The notes below the pieces were generated by a model. The model was not told the DNA's origin. It did no database searches and saw nothing but the letters and a program-made list of their open reading frames with translations. From contig OY997594.1 of NCBI GenBank assembly GCA_963921825.1, positions 55,847,675 through 55,911,674 of the forward strand: a stretch of 64,000 nt of DNA, in the 5' to 3' direction. The stretch comes from Erodium maritimum (taxonomy: Eukaryota; Streptophyta; Magnoliopsida; Geraniales; Geraniaceae). Made by a program: the position numbers and the translations under genes. This document shows positions 11,758 through 23,424 of this stretch, piece by piece; within the stretch, counting starts at the first letter, position 1; each line of letters begins with the position of its first letter.

Positions 11758-13130
11758 GAGGAGAAATCTATTGAGAACCACTCTTAACATAGGAACCGTG
11801 AGAACCAATCCTACCCACACACATTTAAGATCCAACATTCACCATGATGCCACATCATCACCCCAATCCAACCCTCATCCAGGCCAACTTATTCTATTCT
11901 CAAACAAGCAAGGGCATAATTGTAATAGCATGATGTCATGTGGACAATTGTACATTTTTTTCCCACCAATTCACTAATTTAATATTTCCCGATTCGTTTG
12001 AACTCCGATTAACTTCAAACTTGCGCCAATATTTTTATTTTTTCAAGGGCTTTAAATCAAGATCAGTCATGAATATATTTTGAAGCATGAAAATAAAAAT
12101 TTATATCAAGGTGATAAATTTAATGTTGAGCGTTGATAAATCTTCACTAATAAATGTTTTATATCGGAGTACCAAACTAGTGCTAAATGTTGATAAAAAA
12201 CATATAATGAGGTGATAAGAAACAAATAATGAGGTGATAATAACCATTTTCAATTTTGATAATAAGTGTGATACACTAGAGTTTAACGTTGATAAAAAAA
12301 ACTTGTGATGAGGTGATAAAAAACACGTAATTCAATGATAAATCTAGTGTTCAGTGTTGATAAAACTGGTGTTCATAACAAGCACGTGATGAGATGATAA
12401 AAATCATGATCAGTTTTGGAGAATGGAGTGATAAAACCAGTGTAAAGTGTTGATAAAAAAAGGGTAAAGTGTTGATAAACCCAGAGCAAAGTGTTGATAA
12501 AAATTACCCATATATAATTCCATTAAAAACTAGCCCCGAAATAATTTTTTTTTTCGTGCTTCAAAAAAACATGTGATGTGGGTGATAAAACACACGTAAT
12601 TTGTATGATAAACCTAGTGTTTAGTGTTGATAAAACTAGTGTTCTTAAAAAGCACGCGATGAGGTGATAAAATCATGATCAGTTTTGGAAAATGAGGTGA
12701 TAAAACCAGTGTAAAGTGTTGATAAAACCAATGTAAAAGTGTTGATAAATCCAGAGCAACGTGTTGATAAAAGTTACCCAGATTTTTTTTTACAAAAAAA
12801 AAAACAACCCTGAAATAATTTTTTTTCGTACTTCAAAATATATTCATGACTGATCTTGAATGAAAGCCCTTAAAAAAACTAAACTAATGGCGCAAGTTTG
12901 AAGCCAATCGGAGTTCAAACGAAGCGGGAAAAATTAAATTATTGAATTGGTTAAAAAAAATATGATAGTTTTACTAAAAAGCCCTTACCACTTACTAAAA
13001 AGTGCTGTTTTTTTGCCGTCAACAAGTCAACTACTCAATTTCATCTCATCCATCCATTCCTAAAATGAATGACTTAGATTGGTTCTCGCGGTTCCTACGT
13101 TAAAACATGGTTCTCACCAGATTTCTCCTC
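11758..13130. mobile_element. Non-autonomous Mutator-like element with 10-bp TSD
   Basis: The element starts GAGGAGAAATCT and ends with the complement AGATTTCTCCTC. Inverted similarity continues inward (GAACC, CATAGGAACCG, GAGAACCAATC) for at least 50 bases and then, more diverged, through about 300 bases on each side. It is flanked by a perfect 10-bp duplication TAGTTAAATA (11748-11757 and 13131-13140). A 9- to 11-bp duplication with long inverted ends is the mark of Mutator-like elements. It encodes no transposase. The core 12090-12780 is a GATAA-rich repeat array, listed separately. The open frame 11771-11977 overlaps the terminal repeat and is not a gene. Confidence 0.85.
12090..12780 (+). 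repeat. Degenerate GTTGATAAA / GGTGATAA repeat array
   Basis: The words GTGTTGATAAA and GAGGTGATAA alternate at irregular spacing across about 690 bases. Longer units are repeated, for example AAAGCACG.GATGAGGTGATAAAA near 12378 and 12650, and the block with CATGATCAGTTTTGG near 12405 and 12675. The array is confined to the core between the inverted arms of the Mutator-like element. Confidence 0.85.
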
Positions 13131-13439
13131 TAGTTAAATAAATGTCTTTATTTCCTCAAATAAAAAACTTAAATGTCCTTATTACCTTTGCATGGAGCGT
13201 AAGGAATAAACGTGCGAATCAAGCTTCAAGTGCCGATGGTAGCCTTACATTGTGGTGGGAAGACTTTGCACGTGTAATCTGAATCGAATCAATGATGGAA
13301 AAATCTAACTTTTGCATGTGGAATTTACTTTTTTAGAAGATAATAAAATTGTCGAAAGTGTGGCCAGGGATTATAATTTGATTTTTGAAAGTATAATATC
13401 TAATCATGTATTATAATATATGTACATGGTAAAATGGTG
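13131..13439. other. Intergenic spacer, nothing recognised
   Basis: This is short AT-rich sequence between the Mutator-like element and a LINE remnant. It contains no open frame of note and no repeat end. Confidence 0.4.
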
Positions 13440-14560
13440 GAGGAGGTTTGCTGTGTAGACGGATTCATTATGGAAAAGAGTGTTGTGTGTTAGATTTGGT
13501 TCGAATTATAGAGACCATGATCTTTCTAATTTTCCCATCACAAATGAATTGAGTTTCTTATCCCATATCAGTACTTTATTGAAAAAAGAGCACTTTCTGC
13601 ACTATTTTTTGTTTTACAAGGATAGACTGGATATTGGTCAATGGGTCCAGGATTAGTTTTTGGGATGATTCTTGGATCATTGACACCCCTATTAAGTTTA
13701 GATTTCAAAGGCTATATCATCTAAGCACTTACTAAAGTAATAGAGTGATGGATCTTTGGAATAATGGGGATTGGTTGTTATTTTTTAGTAGAAGGTTGAG
13801 GGGGTGAGAATGGGGAGAATTATACAGACTTGGGAACATAATTAATTATGTGCCATTATCTCAAGCTGGGGATGATAAGCCTATACTAAGATCCCTAGAC
13901 AAAGGTTTTTTAGTGGCTGGCATTTATAGTTGGTTACAAGACTCACAAAAGCTCTCTTCTCCTATCTGGAACGTATATTTATGAAATGCCTCCCTTCCTC
14001 CTAAGCTATTAGCTTTCATTTGTTGACCGACCAACATGCCATTACTACCAAATATTTGTAGAAAAGCAGGGGATCATGATAGCATTGACAGATATGTATT
14101 GCTTTTTTTTGCCTCAGAATCTTTGAGGATCAAGATCATCTTCTTTTGCATATATACCTAGAAAGTTTGGTCCCTCATTTTAAGGTGGGGTGGGTGTGGT
14201 TATTTGGGCCTCTCCTGGAATTGTGGAAGATCTTCTTTATTCTTGGAATCATCTGGTGCCACATAAAGCTCAGAAACAGTGGTCTTCAATAGTTTTCATC
14301 TCTCTCTGGCATATTTGGATCAACAGAAATAATCTACTTTTCTAACATATTAATTTGTCTGAGGAGGAATTGTTCCATAAAATTCAGAGTTATGCTTTTC
14401 AGATTGAATTTGGCTAGTTCAAATTTTTTTGTTCTTTTAGTTTCATAACCTGGAGTACTAATCCTCTTATGTGCCTCAAAAGGAAGAGGCTTAGAATTGA
14501 TCATCAACTTATTTTGTTGAATATGGGTGGATTGGGCAACCGAACTTCCTGATGTTTTAA
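13440..14560 (+). pseudogene. LINE ORF2 C-terminal remnant (zf-RVT region)
   Basis: Stop-riddled plus-strand sequence contains pieces of the C-terminal half of plant LINE ORF2. First comes a WSMGPGLVFGMI-like segment (13640-13700). Then, around 13955-14100, comes the zf-RVT pattern (SPIWNVY, PPKLLAF, and downstream a cysteine pair with a VWSL stretch). It ends near the RNase H boundary. There is no intact frame over 60 codons. It is an old, truncated copy distinct from the one at 18010-23424. Confidence 0.5.
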
Positions 14561-15524
14561 AGCTTTAGGTTTTGTATGTGGTCTGATCTCTTTTTGGGAA
14601 GGTTGAAGATTTATTGGTGTTTTTTTTATTGTATTGGACTCTTGAGGTTGTTTTGGGAGAAGAAGAGGTCTTCTGAAGGTTGATGTTAGTTTTTGTGTTG
14701 AACCTTATCTTCTATTCGGGTCTAGGTTAGTTGGTTTGGGGGTTGCTTGGAACTCAAGGTACCATTTGTTCCTTGTCATTTGGGTTTGGTTGGCGGACTC
14801 TCTTGGGTTCTGAAGTTTTTCTCTGTGAATTGCTATACATTTGAGTTCTTTTAGGGGGTTGACTTGGTACCGTTTGTACCTAGTTGGGATACTTTTCTTT
14901 TGACAGTTTCTGTCTTTGCTTTCTTGGGCACTTTCAACTTCCTCTATCTGATTTTCTGGGTAGATGAGGGCTGAGTGGGGGTAGAACATCTTGGGGTTTG
15001 AGGGTTTTTTTTTCACGTATGAGGCCGAGTTTTTGGTTCTTTTTTTTGTGTAACTGTGCTTGTTACTTAGGTGGCAAGTCTTCTCCTTCTGATTTGGTTT
15101 GACCCTGTTTGATGGGTCGGAGGTCACAATTGTTGTTCGTGATTCTCGAGTCGTGAGTTGCGGTCAACCAACCAAAACGTGTCACGGTGTCCAAAATATA
15201 TAAGTTTGTAGTCATTAGGTTCGTATTGTTCTAAATAATTTATTTAATGTTTTGATCACAAAATAAACATTGATTTACATTTTGAATTGAGAAAACATAC
15301 AAAAACCCAACATCCACTCAACTCATGAGTCCCATACATGAGTCTCACACTATGAAACACATCTCAATTTAAGAGGCACGTATCATAATTCAGTCCTATC
15401 ACCACATGATTTGCATATCATGATCCTCATATCTGATCCCTTACTGTACATGTTCTAAGTATAACTAAGTATGATCTGGTGCATAAGCAGGCAATGTTAT
15501 GGTGTCTTTGCAGGAAGTATGTAT
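14561..15524. other. Intergenic or TE-derived sequence
   Basis: A minus-strand open frame at 14705-15127 (140 codons, lysine/asparagine/proline-rich) has no recognisable domain and looks compositional. It mirrors a TTTTGG-rich plus strand. At 15130-15200 and 15305-15420 there is similarity in inverted orientation to the flanks of the Harbinger element at about 52730-52790 and 45500-45640. For example, CATCCACTCA and TCATGAGTC..CATACAT are shared with the complement of 45595-45645. The block may therefore be a further Harbinger remnant. Confidence 0.35.
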
Positions 15525-16140
15525 TTTTGTTGATAGGTAAGATTTTAATTGATTCACCGATTTATAAAATGAAAGTAAGGGAACAGTTGCATCAAGTGCT
15601 GACATGATATATATGATGTCCTACCGAACTAGTAGAACAAAACCCTTACTCAAAACAAGAGCTTGGGTGGAAACTACACAACACACTAACTTAAACTACC
15701 TACAAAAAAAAAGTTACCAATACTTCGGACTTTCCTACAGATACATAGAAGATAAAGCTCCAAACACCATCCAACCCATGATTTTTAAAAGAAATTGTAG
15801 GTAACTACTTTTCCATCTCAAGATACCAAGAGCTCCCTCTCAGGCCTAGGAGTTTCAACCACCCATGCATCTTTGGGCTCATTAGAATCAAGAGAATTAA
15901 ATTTTGCTGCTGAACCCGAGGTAAGAGCCTTTTGACTATCTACTGGTAACGAACTGCGATCCACAGGATTGTCCGCCATGCTTTCGGACGAGCGTATCCC
16001 TAAACTTTGAATGGGGGTAGGGGTGGTGATCAAATTCTGATCCAATTCTAGGACAACAACTTGAAAGCTTTCCTCTCCCAAAGTTAAAGGAAATGTTTTC
16101 CTGAATCAGTGATAGAAGCTAGAGATAGATTGGGATGAGT
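15525..16140 (-). mobile_element. Reversed LINE-like fragment
   Basis: The left edge TTTTTGTTGATAGGTAAGAT is the complement of a common plant LINE 3' end (ATCTTACCTATCAACAAAAA). A minus-strand frame at 15818-16081 (87 codons, starting MGEESFQVVV) may be part of ORF1, but no domain is visible. The right boundary is uncertain. Confidence 0.4.
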
Positions 16141-16160
16141 AGTCTGTTATTTATTTATCA

Positions 16161-17994
16161 GGGTTATTTACGATAAGGTACCCAAATGATTTGTCCACGA
16201 ACGATAAGGTACCCTTATGAATTTTTTTTCCAATATGGTACCCAAATGTTTCGTCCACGAACGATTTGGGTTAATGGGGTTAAAAAAGTAACAGACCAAA
16301 GTGAAAAGACCATTTTACCCTTTATCATCGCAGTTGACTTTTGACTTAAGAGTGAAAAGACTATTTTACCCCTTGCATTTACTTTCATTAACATTTTAAG
16401 TAATTATTAAAATAATAATAATTGTTTATATAAAAATTATTTTAATTTATATAAATAATAATTTTTTATTTATGTATTTGCTTATTTTTTATAAATATTT
16501 TATTAATTTTATTATTTTTCTTTAATTTATATTTTCTTACTATTTTTTTTATTTTTCTATTCTTTTTTCTTACTGTTTTTTATTAATTATTTTTCAATTT
16601 TTTTAAATATTAATTATTTTTTCGAAATTCCTTTTTATCATTATTATCATTATTATTTTTATTATTTAAATTCTTTTTTTGTAATGATTGTATCTTTAAA
16701 AAAATTTAATAATTTTTTGTAATTCATTTTTCTAATTTTTTTTATTTCTTAAACAAAAAGAGAATTCAATTACTCAGTCAATTTCGTTTTTGATTTGTAA
16801 TTTCTTGTTCGACATATCCAACTTTATTAGTCAAATCCCTTGTTCTTCACCCAACATGCAACGAAATCCCCAATTTCATGTTCAGATCTCGAGTTTTGTT
16901 TATTTTTCCCATTAATCTCCGTCCAGTTCCGACACCATATCGTTCAACATGAACTCAAACAAAAGGATGGAGAGGGAACATGAAACCTATTTCAGAAATA
17001 AATTCAATCACAATAATTTTACAGAAACCTTTCAACATGAACTCAAAACAGAAACCAGAAACTAGAAACCTAGATCTACCTAAGCTCCTCTGAGTCACAT
17101 GGAAGGAGCGAGAAATGATGAACCTCGTGCTACTCGGGGGAGATCGAGCCAAACCCGTCGCGGTTCCGTAGATCTGGAGATGGGATGAGGATGAGGAGGA
17201 GGAGATGAGGCTCCCGCTGCTGTGAATGGGAAATAACTGAGTGGATCCGGTTTCCCTTCGTCGTTCCCTTCAATGGGTTTATTGGTTCCTCACGCAGATC
17301 TCGACCTACACTGGAGATGAGGACCTTCAGATCTCTGATCTAGAAGATGATGGCGAGGCTCGGGAAGACGATGGCGTCGTGGTCTCCTTGCCGCCGCCCT
17401 TAGCTCGGGCCGTAATGTTCTCGGCGCCGTGTTCTTCAATATGAAGATGAAGTGGTTGAGACAAAGATAAGGAGATGAAGTTGAGAGAGACAGATAGGGA
17501 AATGAAGGGTTCTGTATGAATGATTCGTGTGTCTTGTGTATGAGTTAGATAAGTAGGGTTAGATGAGTTGTTAGGGTTAGATTAGATTAGATTAAGTTTG
17601 ATTAGATGAAGTTAGATTAGTTTAGATTATTATTTTTAATAATATACATTTCATAATTATTAATTTAATTTATTAAGTTTTTTATATTATTATTAATTAA
17701 TTAATTATTTAGTTTTTATTATTATTTAATTCGTTATTATATTATAAATAAGGGTATAGTGGTAATTTTGTCTATCACATTTATAAGCTTAAAATAAGAA
17801 AGGGTAAAATCGTCATTTCACACCCCACTTAACTGCACATGTCTAATTTAGAGGAATATTCTGTTAGTTTTCTAACGGAATATGCTACTTCCATCCGTGG
17901 ACAAATCATTTGGGTACCAAATTGGTCATTCGAAACATATGGGTACCTTATCGTTCGTGGACGAATCATTTGGGTACCAAATCGTAAATAACCC
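16161..17994. mobile_element. TIR element with GGGTTATTTACGATAAGG ends, copy 1
   Basis: The left end GGGTTATTTACGATAAGG is mirrored at 17977-17994. The inverted arms continue with repeated words (GGTACCC, TCCACGAACGAT). Flanks TATTTATCA (16152-16160) and TATTTATTA (17995-18003) form a 9-bp duplication with one mismatch, favouring a Mutator-like origin. Inside, very AT-rich arms enclose a GC-richer segment at about 16850-17450. No transposase is seen. A second, shorter copy lies at 56002-57232 with the same terminal sequence. Confidence 0.75.
17160..17450 (+). pseudogene. Possible captured gene fragment inside the TIR element
   Basis: This GC-rich stretch stands out from the AT-rich arms. It contains an open frame at 17241-17441 (67 codons) with an acidic segment (DLEDDGEAREDD) followed by VVVSLPPPL. 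I do not recognise the protein. A gene piece carried by a Mutator-like element (Pack-MULE) is one explanation; ordinary internal element sequence is the other. Confidence 0.3.
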
Positions 17995-18305
17995 TATTTA
18001 TTAGATCCAAATCCCATGCATTGTTCACGGCCAATACTCTTGGCCCAATCACTTAAGCCTTTTTTTCTTGAACACATTTACAGTGTCAAGCATACATTGG
18101 TAGGGAGTAGGACTCCTTTGGAGGGGTTGTATTCGGGAGATAAAGAAGATCAAGGAGGAAGTGTAATACTAAGTCTTGGGTCTGATTCGAAGGAGGCGGG
18201 TCGAGTCCGAGGTCATGGTAGTTTGGCTCGGGGAGGTTCTGTGTATGGAAAGAGGAACCTACATGAATTAGACTCACTTAATGTGAGGAAGTAAGTGGAG
18301 CTTAG

Positions 18306-18375
18306 TATTAGAGGACCAACTCAACTAAAAGCTCAAGCTGATAGTGGAAGGCCCAATTATAGTTATATTCTAACA
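18306..18375 (-). repeat. TRIM LTR (3' copy on minus strand)
   Basis: This 70-bp repeat is identical to 18802-18871 except for one G/T difference. The adjacent sequence on its internal side (GTGAGGGCGCG on the minus strand) is purine-rich and may be the polypurine tract. Confidence 0.92.
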
Positions 18376-18801
18376 CGCGCCCTCACAGACAAGCTCGTTT
18401 ACGGGTTTGGAGGTGAATTATGTAGAAGAGGAGATGAGCCCATTGAGAAGAATGATAAGGGCTGGCCTATTTGGGGAAAATTTGATAAATAGAGAAGAAA
18501 TAGATTTTTTGTAGAGAGTGGGTTTTGAACCCAAGTCCGTGAGGTGTCAGGCTTTGATACCATATTAAAGCCCAATCCAACCCAAAAGATCGAACTTATA
18601 GGTGGAGACATCTAGATGTATATCAAGTGGTATATTAATCCTCACACTTTCGATGTGGGACACATACTTCAACAGTCCACCTCACGTGTAGGACTGGACA
18701 TCTACACGTGGGACATAGCAGGACTAGACATCTGCATATGGGCCGAAGACCACAGGGTGGAGGCGACAAACAGGTCGTGGGTCGAACCAGCTCTGATACC
18801 A

Positions 18802-18871
18802 TATTAGAGGACCAACTCAACTAAAAGCTCAAGCTGATAGTTGAAGGCCCAATTATAGTTATATTCTAACA
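18802..18871 (-). repeat. TRIM LTR (5' copy on minus strand)
   Basis: This 70-bp repeat is adjacent to the tRNA-Met primer-binding site at 18787-18801. Confidence 0.92.
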
Positions 18872-19339
18872 CTTAGTGATGAGGAGTCGGATGATAGCGA
18901 TACCGGTAGTTGGTGCAGGGAGGGGAGTGAGATGGACTTGCAACGTAAGGCTCGAAAGGCCTTGGCTGGTGACACTAATGTGCAGGCATCTGGTTCTTTT
19001 GTTGGGAGATGAGGTGTACCAGCTGGGTCACGTTCATGTTCAAAGGTACATCAAAATAGGTCAAAAGAGATGGACTTGAATGTTAGTCCACGAGAGGAGT
19101 CCCCTTCGTTGGGTGGTAGACTGAGACACATCTCTCGCAGCCATACATTTGCTGTCGATAATGGTGTTTCTTCTTGGACCAGGATTCGGAGACGTAGCGG
19201 AGTGGAGAATTTGGAGTCAGGCTTGTGCTGACAAAGAGAAAAGGTATGTCCATTGATCAGGAGGTGAATTTTGGGATGATAGCCCCTGAGACACATGATG
19301 ACTCAATGATGGTTGTGGCGAGAGTTGCAAAGCAACCCC

Positions 19340-22300
19340 GCCAAGAGAAATTATTTTTCTTGCTTGGAACTGCCGAGGGCTTGGGAACCCTGAGGCGAAA
19401 CAGTTCCTAATCGAGCTTGTAGCTTAAAAGAAACCCGACATTATTTTCTTGTCTGAAACGAAGTGTAGAAGTTTGTGATTGATAATCTGGGAGGTGTATT
19501 GGGAATGGAAGGGGCTTTTCCGTGGATATAGTTAATGCAGGTGGAGGGTTGGCGATGTTTTGGAAGGATAAAGATAATGGATTTCTTTTGTATTTTTTCC
19601 CGAATCATGTTGACTTCGAGCTATTAAATGATGAAGGTGTGATGGTAAGGCTGGCAGGTTTATATGGGGAGCCGAAGTGGGATATGAGGCATGAGACATG
19701 GAATCTGATACGGAGTCTGGGTGATAGAGGGTCGGGTTTGTGGGCCATGATGAGGGACTTTAACAGTACCCTATCGATGGCGGACAGGTGTGGGGGGCAC
19801 TCCTACCCGATTGCTCTTCAAAAAAGAGTTCTGAAATGCTTTGGTCGATAGTGGGTTGAGAGATGTTGACATACAAGGTTACAGGTTTACATCGGAGAGT
19901 AGGAGAAGTGGTCTTAGTAGACTGGAAGTGCAGTTGGACATGTTGGGAGTTAATCGCCAATAGGATACTTTGTACCCGGATTCGTGTTTGTGGCATGGGG
20001 GCTTGTCCACGTCAGATCATGCCCCCATTATCCTGTAAGCAAGAAAGAAGATTAAGGAGAGACGATCACGCAGCTTTTGATTTGAGGAAGCATGGAACAG
20101 GGACTCGGAGTGTGAAAGAATTGTCCGGCCTGTTTGGGAATCGAACGGAGATTTAAGCATTGAGCATCGGCTTGGTAGGACAGCCGAGGATCTGAAAAAA
20201 TGGGCAGGTTGTTCGGTTGCTTCGATTTCGGCCCGTATCAGAAAGTGTAGGGAGGAGACGAACATGCTTCGGGGTAAGTGGGATCGGAGGAGTGGGGTGA
20301 GGGTACAACAATTGCATTCAAATTGTCCAACTTGCTAGCTCAGAACGATGACATTTGGAGGCAGAGGGCTAAGAAACATTGGCTTAGGGGTGGTCATCAG
20401 AATTCGAAATATTTCCACAGAAAGACCACAGCCAGGAGGAGACGAAACCGTATACGGTCTCTTTTCAATAGCTCGTGGGTGGAGCAATTTTGGGGTGCTG
20501 GTTTGGAGTAGGTGATACAGGACTATTTTGTGGATTTGTTTACTGTAGGTGTGGGGCAGGTGGATGAGGTTAGTCATCTAGTTCCCCAGTTGGTCCTAGC
20601 AACTCATAATCAGGTTTTAGTGGGTCCAGTTGGGGATGAGGAGGTCAGGCAAACGGTTTTAAGTATGTTGTCGTTGAATGCCCCGGGACCGGATGGCTTT
20701 AACCTGGGGTTTTATCAGAGGTTTTGGCCAGTTGTAGGACGACATGTTTGCAATTTGGTTAAGGAATTCTTTCAGACGAGGGTCCTACCTACGAATATGA
20801 ATGATACAAATTTAGTTCTTATTCCTATGTTGTGATCTCCGAGGAGAATGAGTGAGTTTCGTCCTATAGCCCTTTGTAATGTTCTTTACAAAGTGGTGAC
20901 GAAAGTGATGAGCAGGAGAATGTCAGGGATTTTGCAGGATGTCATCTCGGAGTCTTAGAGTGCCTTTTTGAAAGATAGATTAATTACTAATAATTTAACG
21001 ATCTCAGGAGAAGTTTTGCACGCCTAGAAGAACAAGAGACAAGGGAAGGTGGGAAGTATGACGATTAAGGTTGATATGCAGAAAGCCTATGATCGTGTTG
21101 AGTGGGATACTTGGAGAATGTTTTACTCAGCATGGGGTTTGATCCACATTGGGTCCGGCTCATTATGGGTTGTGTTCGATCAACTAAGCTTTGGGTTTCT
21201 TCGGAGGGACGAAGGTTGGGGCCGATTGTCCAGGGCATGGGTATTCGTCAAGGTGATCCGTTATCTCCGTTCCGGTTCATTATTTGTGCTAAGGGTTTAT
21301 CTATGCTTATTGATAATTATGAGATGAGAGGCCTGATTCAAGGTAATAGAGTAGTTCGGGCGGCTCCGGCGGTGTACCATCTATTTTTTGTGGATGGTAG
21401 TCTTTTCTTTGGTAGAGCGTTGGCGGAGGAGGCTCATAATTTGAAACATTTATTGGGATTATATGATCGGGCTTCCAGGAAAAAGGTGAATGTTGCTACA
21501 TCTTCGGTAGTATTTTGTCCAAATATCGAGGAGGACTTGAGGAATCGGATTGAGGCAATTCTAGAGATGCAGGTGACTGAGGCCGTCGGGTCCTATCTTG
21601 GGCTACCAGTGGTCTTAGGCCGTAATAGATATTGATCCCTATGTTTTGTTAAGGAGAGGATCTTGCAGAGAATTGGGAGCTGGGACGAATTGTTGTTAAG
21701 CAAGGCTGGTAAAGAAGTGCTTCTTAAATTAGTCATTCAAGCGCTTCCTACTTTTCTATGAGTGTGTATTTGCTTCCTGACCATCTGATTTATGAGTTAG
21801 AAGTGGAGATGAATAAGTACTGGTGGAGGAATGATGTATAAAAAAGTAAAGGCATTAGATGGCGAAGTTGGCAGGGGCTATGTGATCACTAGCTCAAAGG
21901 AGGTATGGGGTTCAAAATTCTTCGTGATTTCAATTTGGCCTTATTGGGGAAACACGAGTGGAGGTTGATGTGTAACCTCGAAGTCCTTGTGGCTCGTATT
22001 ATGAAATCAAGGTATTATCCTATGACAGACTATATCAATGCAGTGTAGTGCCCTAATGCTAGCCCGATTTTGAATAGTGTGTTGGAAGCTTAGGGGATTG
22101 TGAAGGAAGGTATTAGAAGGCGTATTGGGCCAGTAGAGGACACGAAAGTCCTTGGGGTGGCTTGGCTTTAGTCCGATTCAGGTCTAGTTGAGGCCGAACC
22201 CCAAAGGAGGGAACATTGGACTGTTAATTATCTTTTCAGGCCGGGCTCTATATCATCGAATGACGGTTTGATTCATGAGTTGTTTGATGTACAGGATGCA

Positions 22301-23396
22301 TATGTTATTTTGAGGGTCCCTCTTAATTCTAGTTTGCTTGCTGATGATTGGTATTGGAGGGGGACCCGAAGTGGACACTATAGGGTCTGTGATGTTTACC
22401 GGTTTTTACAGGTTCAGAAGGGGAGATGGAGTATTGAGGACCGAGATGTTTTTTGGAAGCAGTTATGGCATCAGAAGGTCCCTCCAAAGATTTGTCACTT
22501 TTTGTGGAGGGGGTGTCCAGTTTTCTACCTACGAATGATAATTTAATCACTAGAAGGGTAAATGTCAGCCTGGATTGTGTGGTTTGTGGGGAAGCAGAGT
22601 CTATTGAGCATGTAATGTTTCGATGCCCTATGACGAAGGCGGTTTGGAGTAGAGTGTTGGGCGTCCCTCCGGGAGGCGGTTTGACATTTCGGGACTGGTT
22701 GGTGGCCTGTTGGTTGTTGGGAGGGGGCGTTAATGTGGATTTTATTTCGGTGGTTTGTTGGGGTCGTTGGAAGGCTCGCAATCCGAAAGTGTGGGAAGGG
22801 AAAAGTCCCTCAGTCGAGGGTATTTTCCGGGGTGCTAAGTAGTTGTTGACTTGTTGGAAAGAAGCTCAGGTGCCGTGAGTAAGGGGAGTTGATGGAATTG
22901 TGATCGAGAATGGGAGGTGGAGGAAACCGGCCCCAGGTTGGTGGAAGGTCAATTCTGATGCTACAGTCTTCCAAGTTGTCGGGGGTGGAGGTGGTTGGGT
23001 TTGTAGAGATGTTGATGGTTCCTCGTGTTTTATGCAGTGTAAGGTGTTTGGGGGCTATCAGGATCCAGAAGTGTTAGAGGCTTTGATAGTTAAGGCGGCG
23101 TTGCAAGAGCTTGCGGACTGAGGTATGGAAAACGGGGTGGTCGAATCGGATTGTTTGGGATTAGTTTTTCCTCTTAAGAGCAATTCGGTTCTGATCACTC
23201 CGTTAGGAGCTATTATTGAAGATTGTAAACATATTCTTTCTTGTCTGATAAAAGTAAATGTAGTCCATGTTAAAAGAACTGCAAACAGGGTAGCTCATGA
23301 GCTAGCTAGGAATGCCTGTGAGTGGGAATCTATGGTGTGGGATTATTCTTCATTGCCAGAACCCATTTTTGGGCTACTGGCTTCTGATTCAGCTTA
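19340..23396 (+). pseudogene. LINE ORF2: endonuclease, reverse transcriptase, zf-RVT, RNase H
   Basis: ORF2 of L1-type LINEs nicks the target and reverse-transcribes the element RNA. Domains run in the usual order across several frames. The endonuclease starts near 19356 (an LAWNCRGLG-type start, shifted frame) and continues in the open frame 19522-19848. Reverse transcriptase spans about 20640-21640, with APGPDGFNLGFYQRFWPVVG, then VDMQKAYDRVEWD, then IRQGDPLSPFRF. The catalytic FADD box has become FVDG at about 21389-21400, so the polymerase is dead. A GSWDELLLSKAGKEVLLKL segment follows (21680-21735). Then come the zf-RVT (22440-22690, with a CVVCGEAESIEHVMFRC pattern) and RNase H (22900-23390, with WWKVNSDAT, ESDCLG and a KRTANRVAHELAR end). 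At least eight stops or frame changes are visible. Confidence 0.85.
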
Positions 23397-23424
23397 ATAA
23401 ATCCTTCATTTTCGTCAAAAAAAT

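Larger units (their letters stand above)
18306..18871 (-). mobile_element. TRIM retrotransposon, complete, 566 bp
   Basis: Two 70-bp direct repeats (18306-18375 and 18802-18871) differ at one base. They bound a 426-bp non-coding core and are flanked by the 5-bp duplication CTTAG (18301-18305 and 18872-18876). On the minus strand the repeat reads TGTTAGAATATAAC...CTCTAATA. It is followed directly by TGGTATCAGAGCTGG, the initiator tRNA-Met primer-binding site. That is the definition of a terminal-repeat retrotransposon in miniature. It must be mobilised by proteins from another element. A diverged second copy of the binding-site region occurs at 18555-18572. The near-identical LTRs mean the insertion is recent compared with its host LINE. 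Confidence 0.92.
18010..23424 (+). mobile_element. LINE (L1-type), nearly full ORF2, pierced by a TRIM
   Basis: This is the best-preserved LINE in the window. It has an ORF1-like acidic/glycine part (18076-18300 continuing at 18877-19240), then ORF2 from about 19340 to 23396. It ends GCTTAATAAATCCTTC with a short A-run at 23418-23424. ORF1 is interrupted by the TRIM at 18306-18871. Stops and frameshifts make it inactive. The exact 5' end and its target duplication were not found. Confidence 0.75.

Noticed and set aside
14705..15127. 140-codon minus-strand frame as a gene
   Set aside because: The composition is lysine/asparagine/proline-rich low complexity, mirroring a TTTTGG-rich strand. There is no domain, promoter or start context.
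18787..18801. tRNA gene suggested by the match to tRNA-Met
   Set aside because: Only the short primer-binding complement is present; no cloverleaf or A/B boxes follow. The same applies to 49111-49126.
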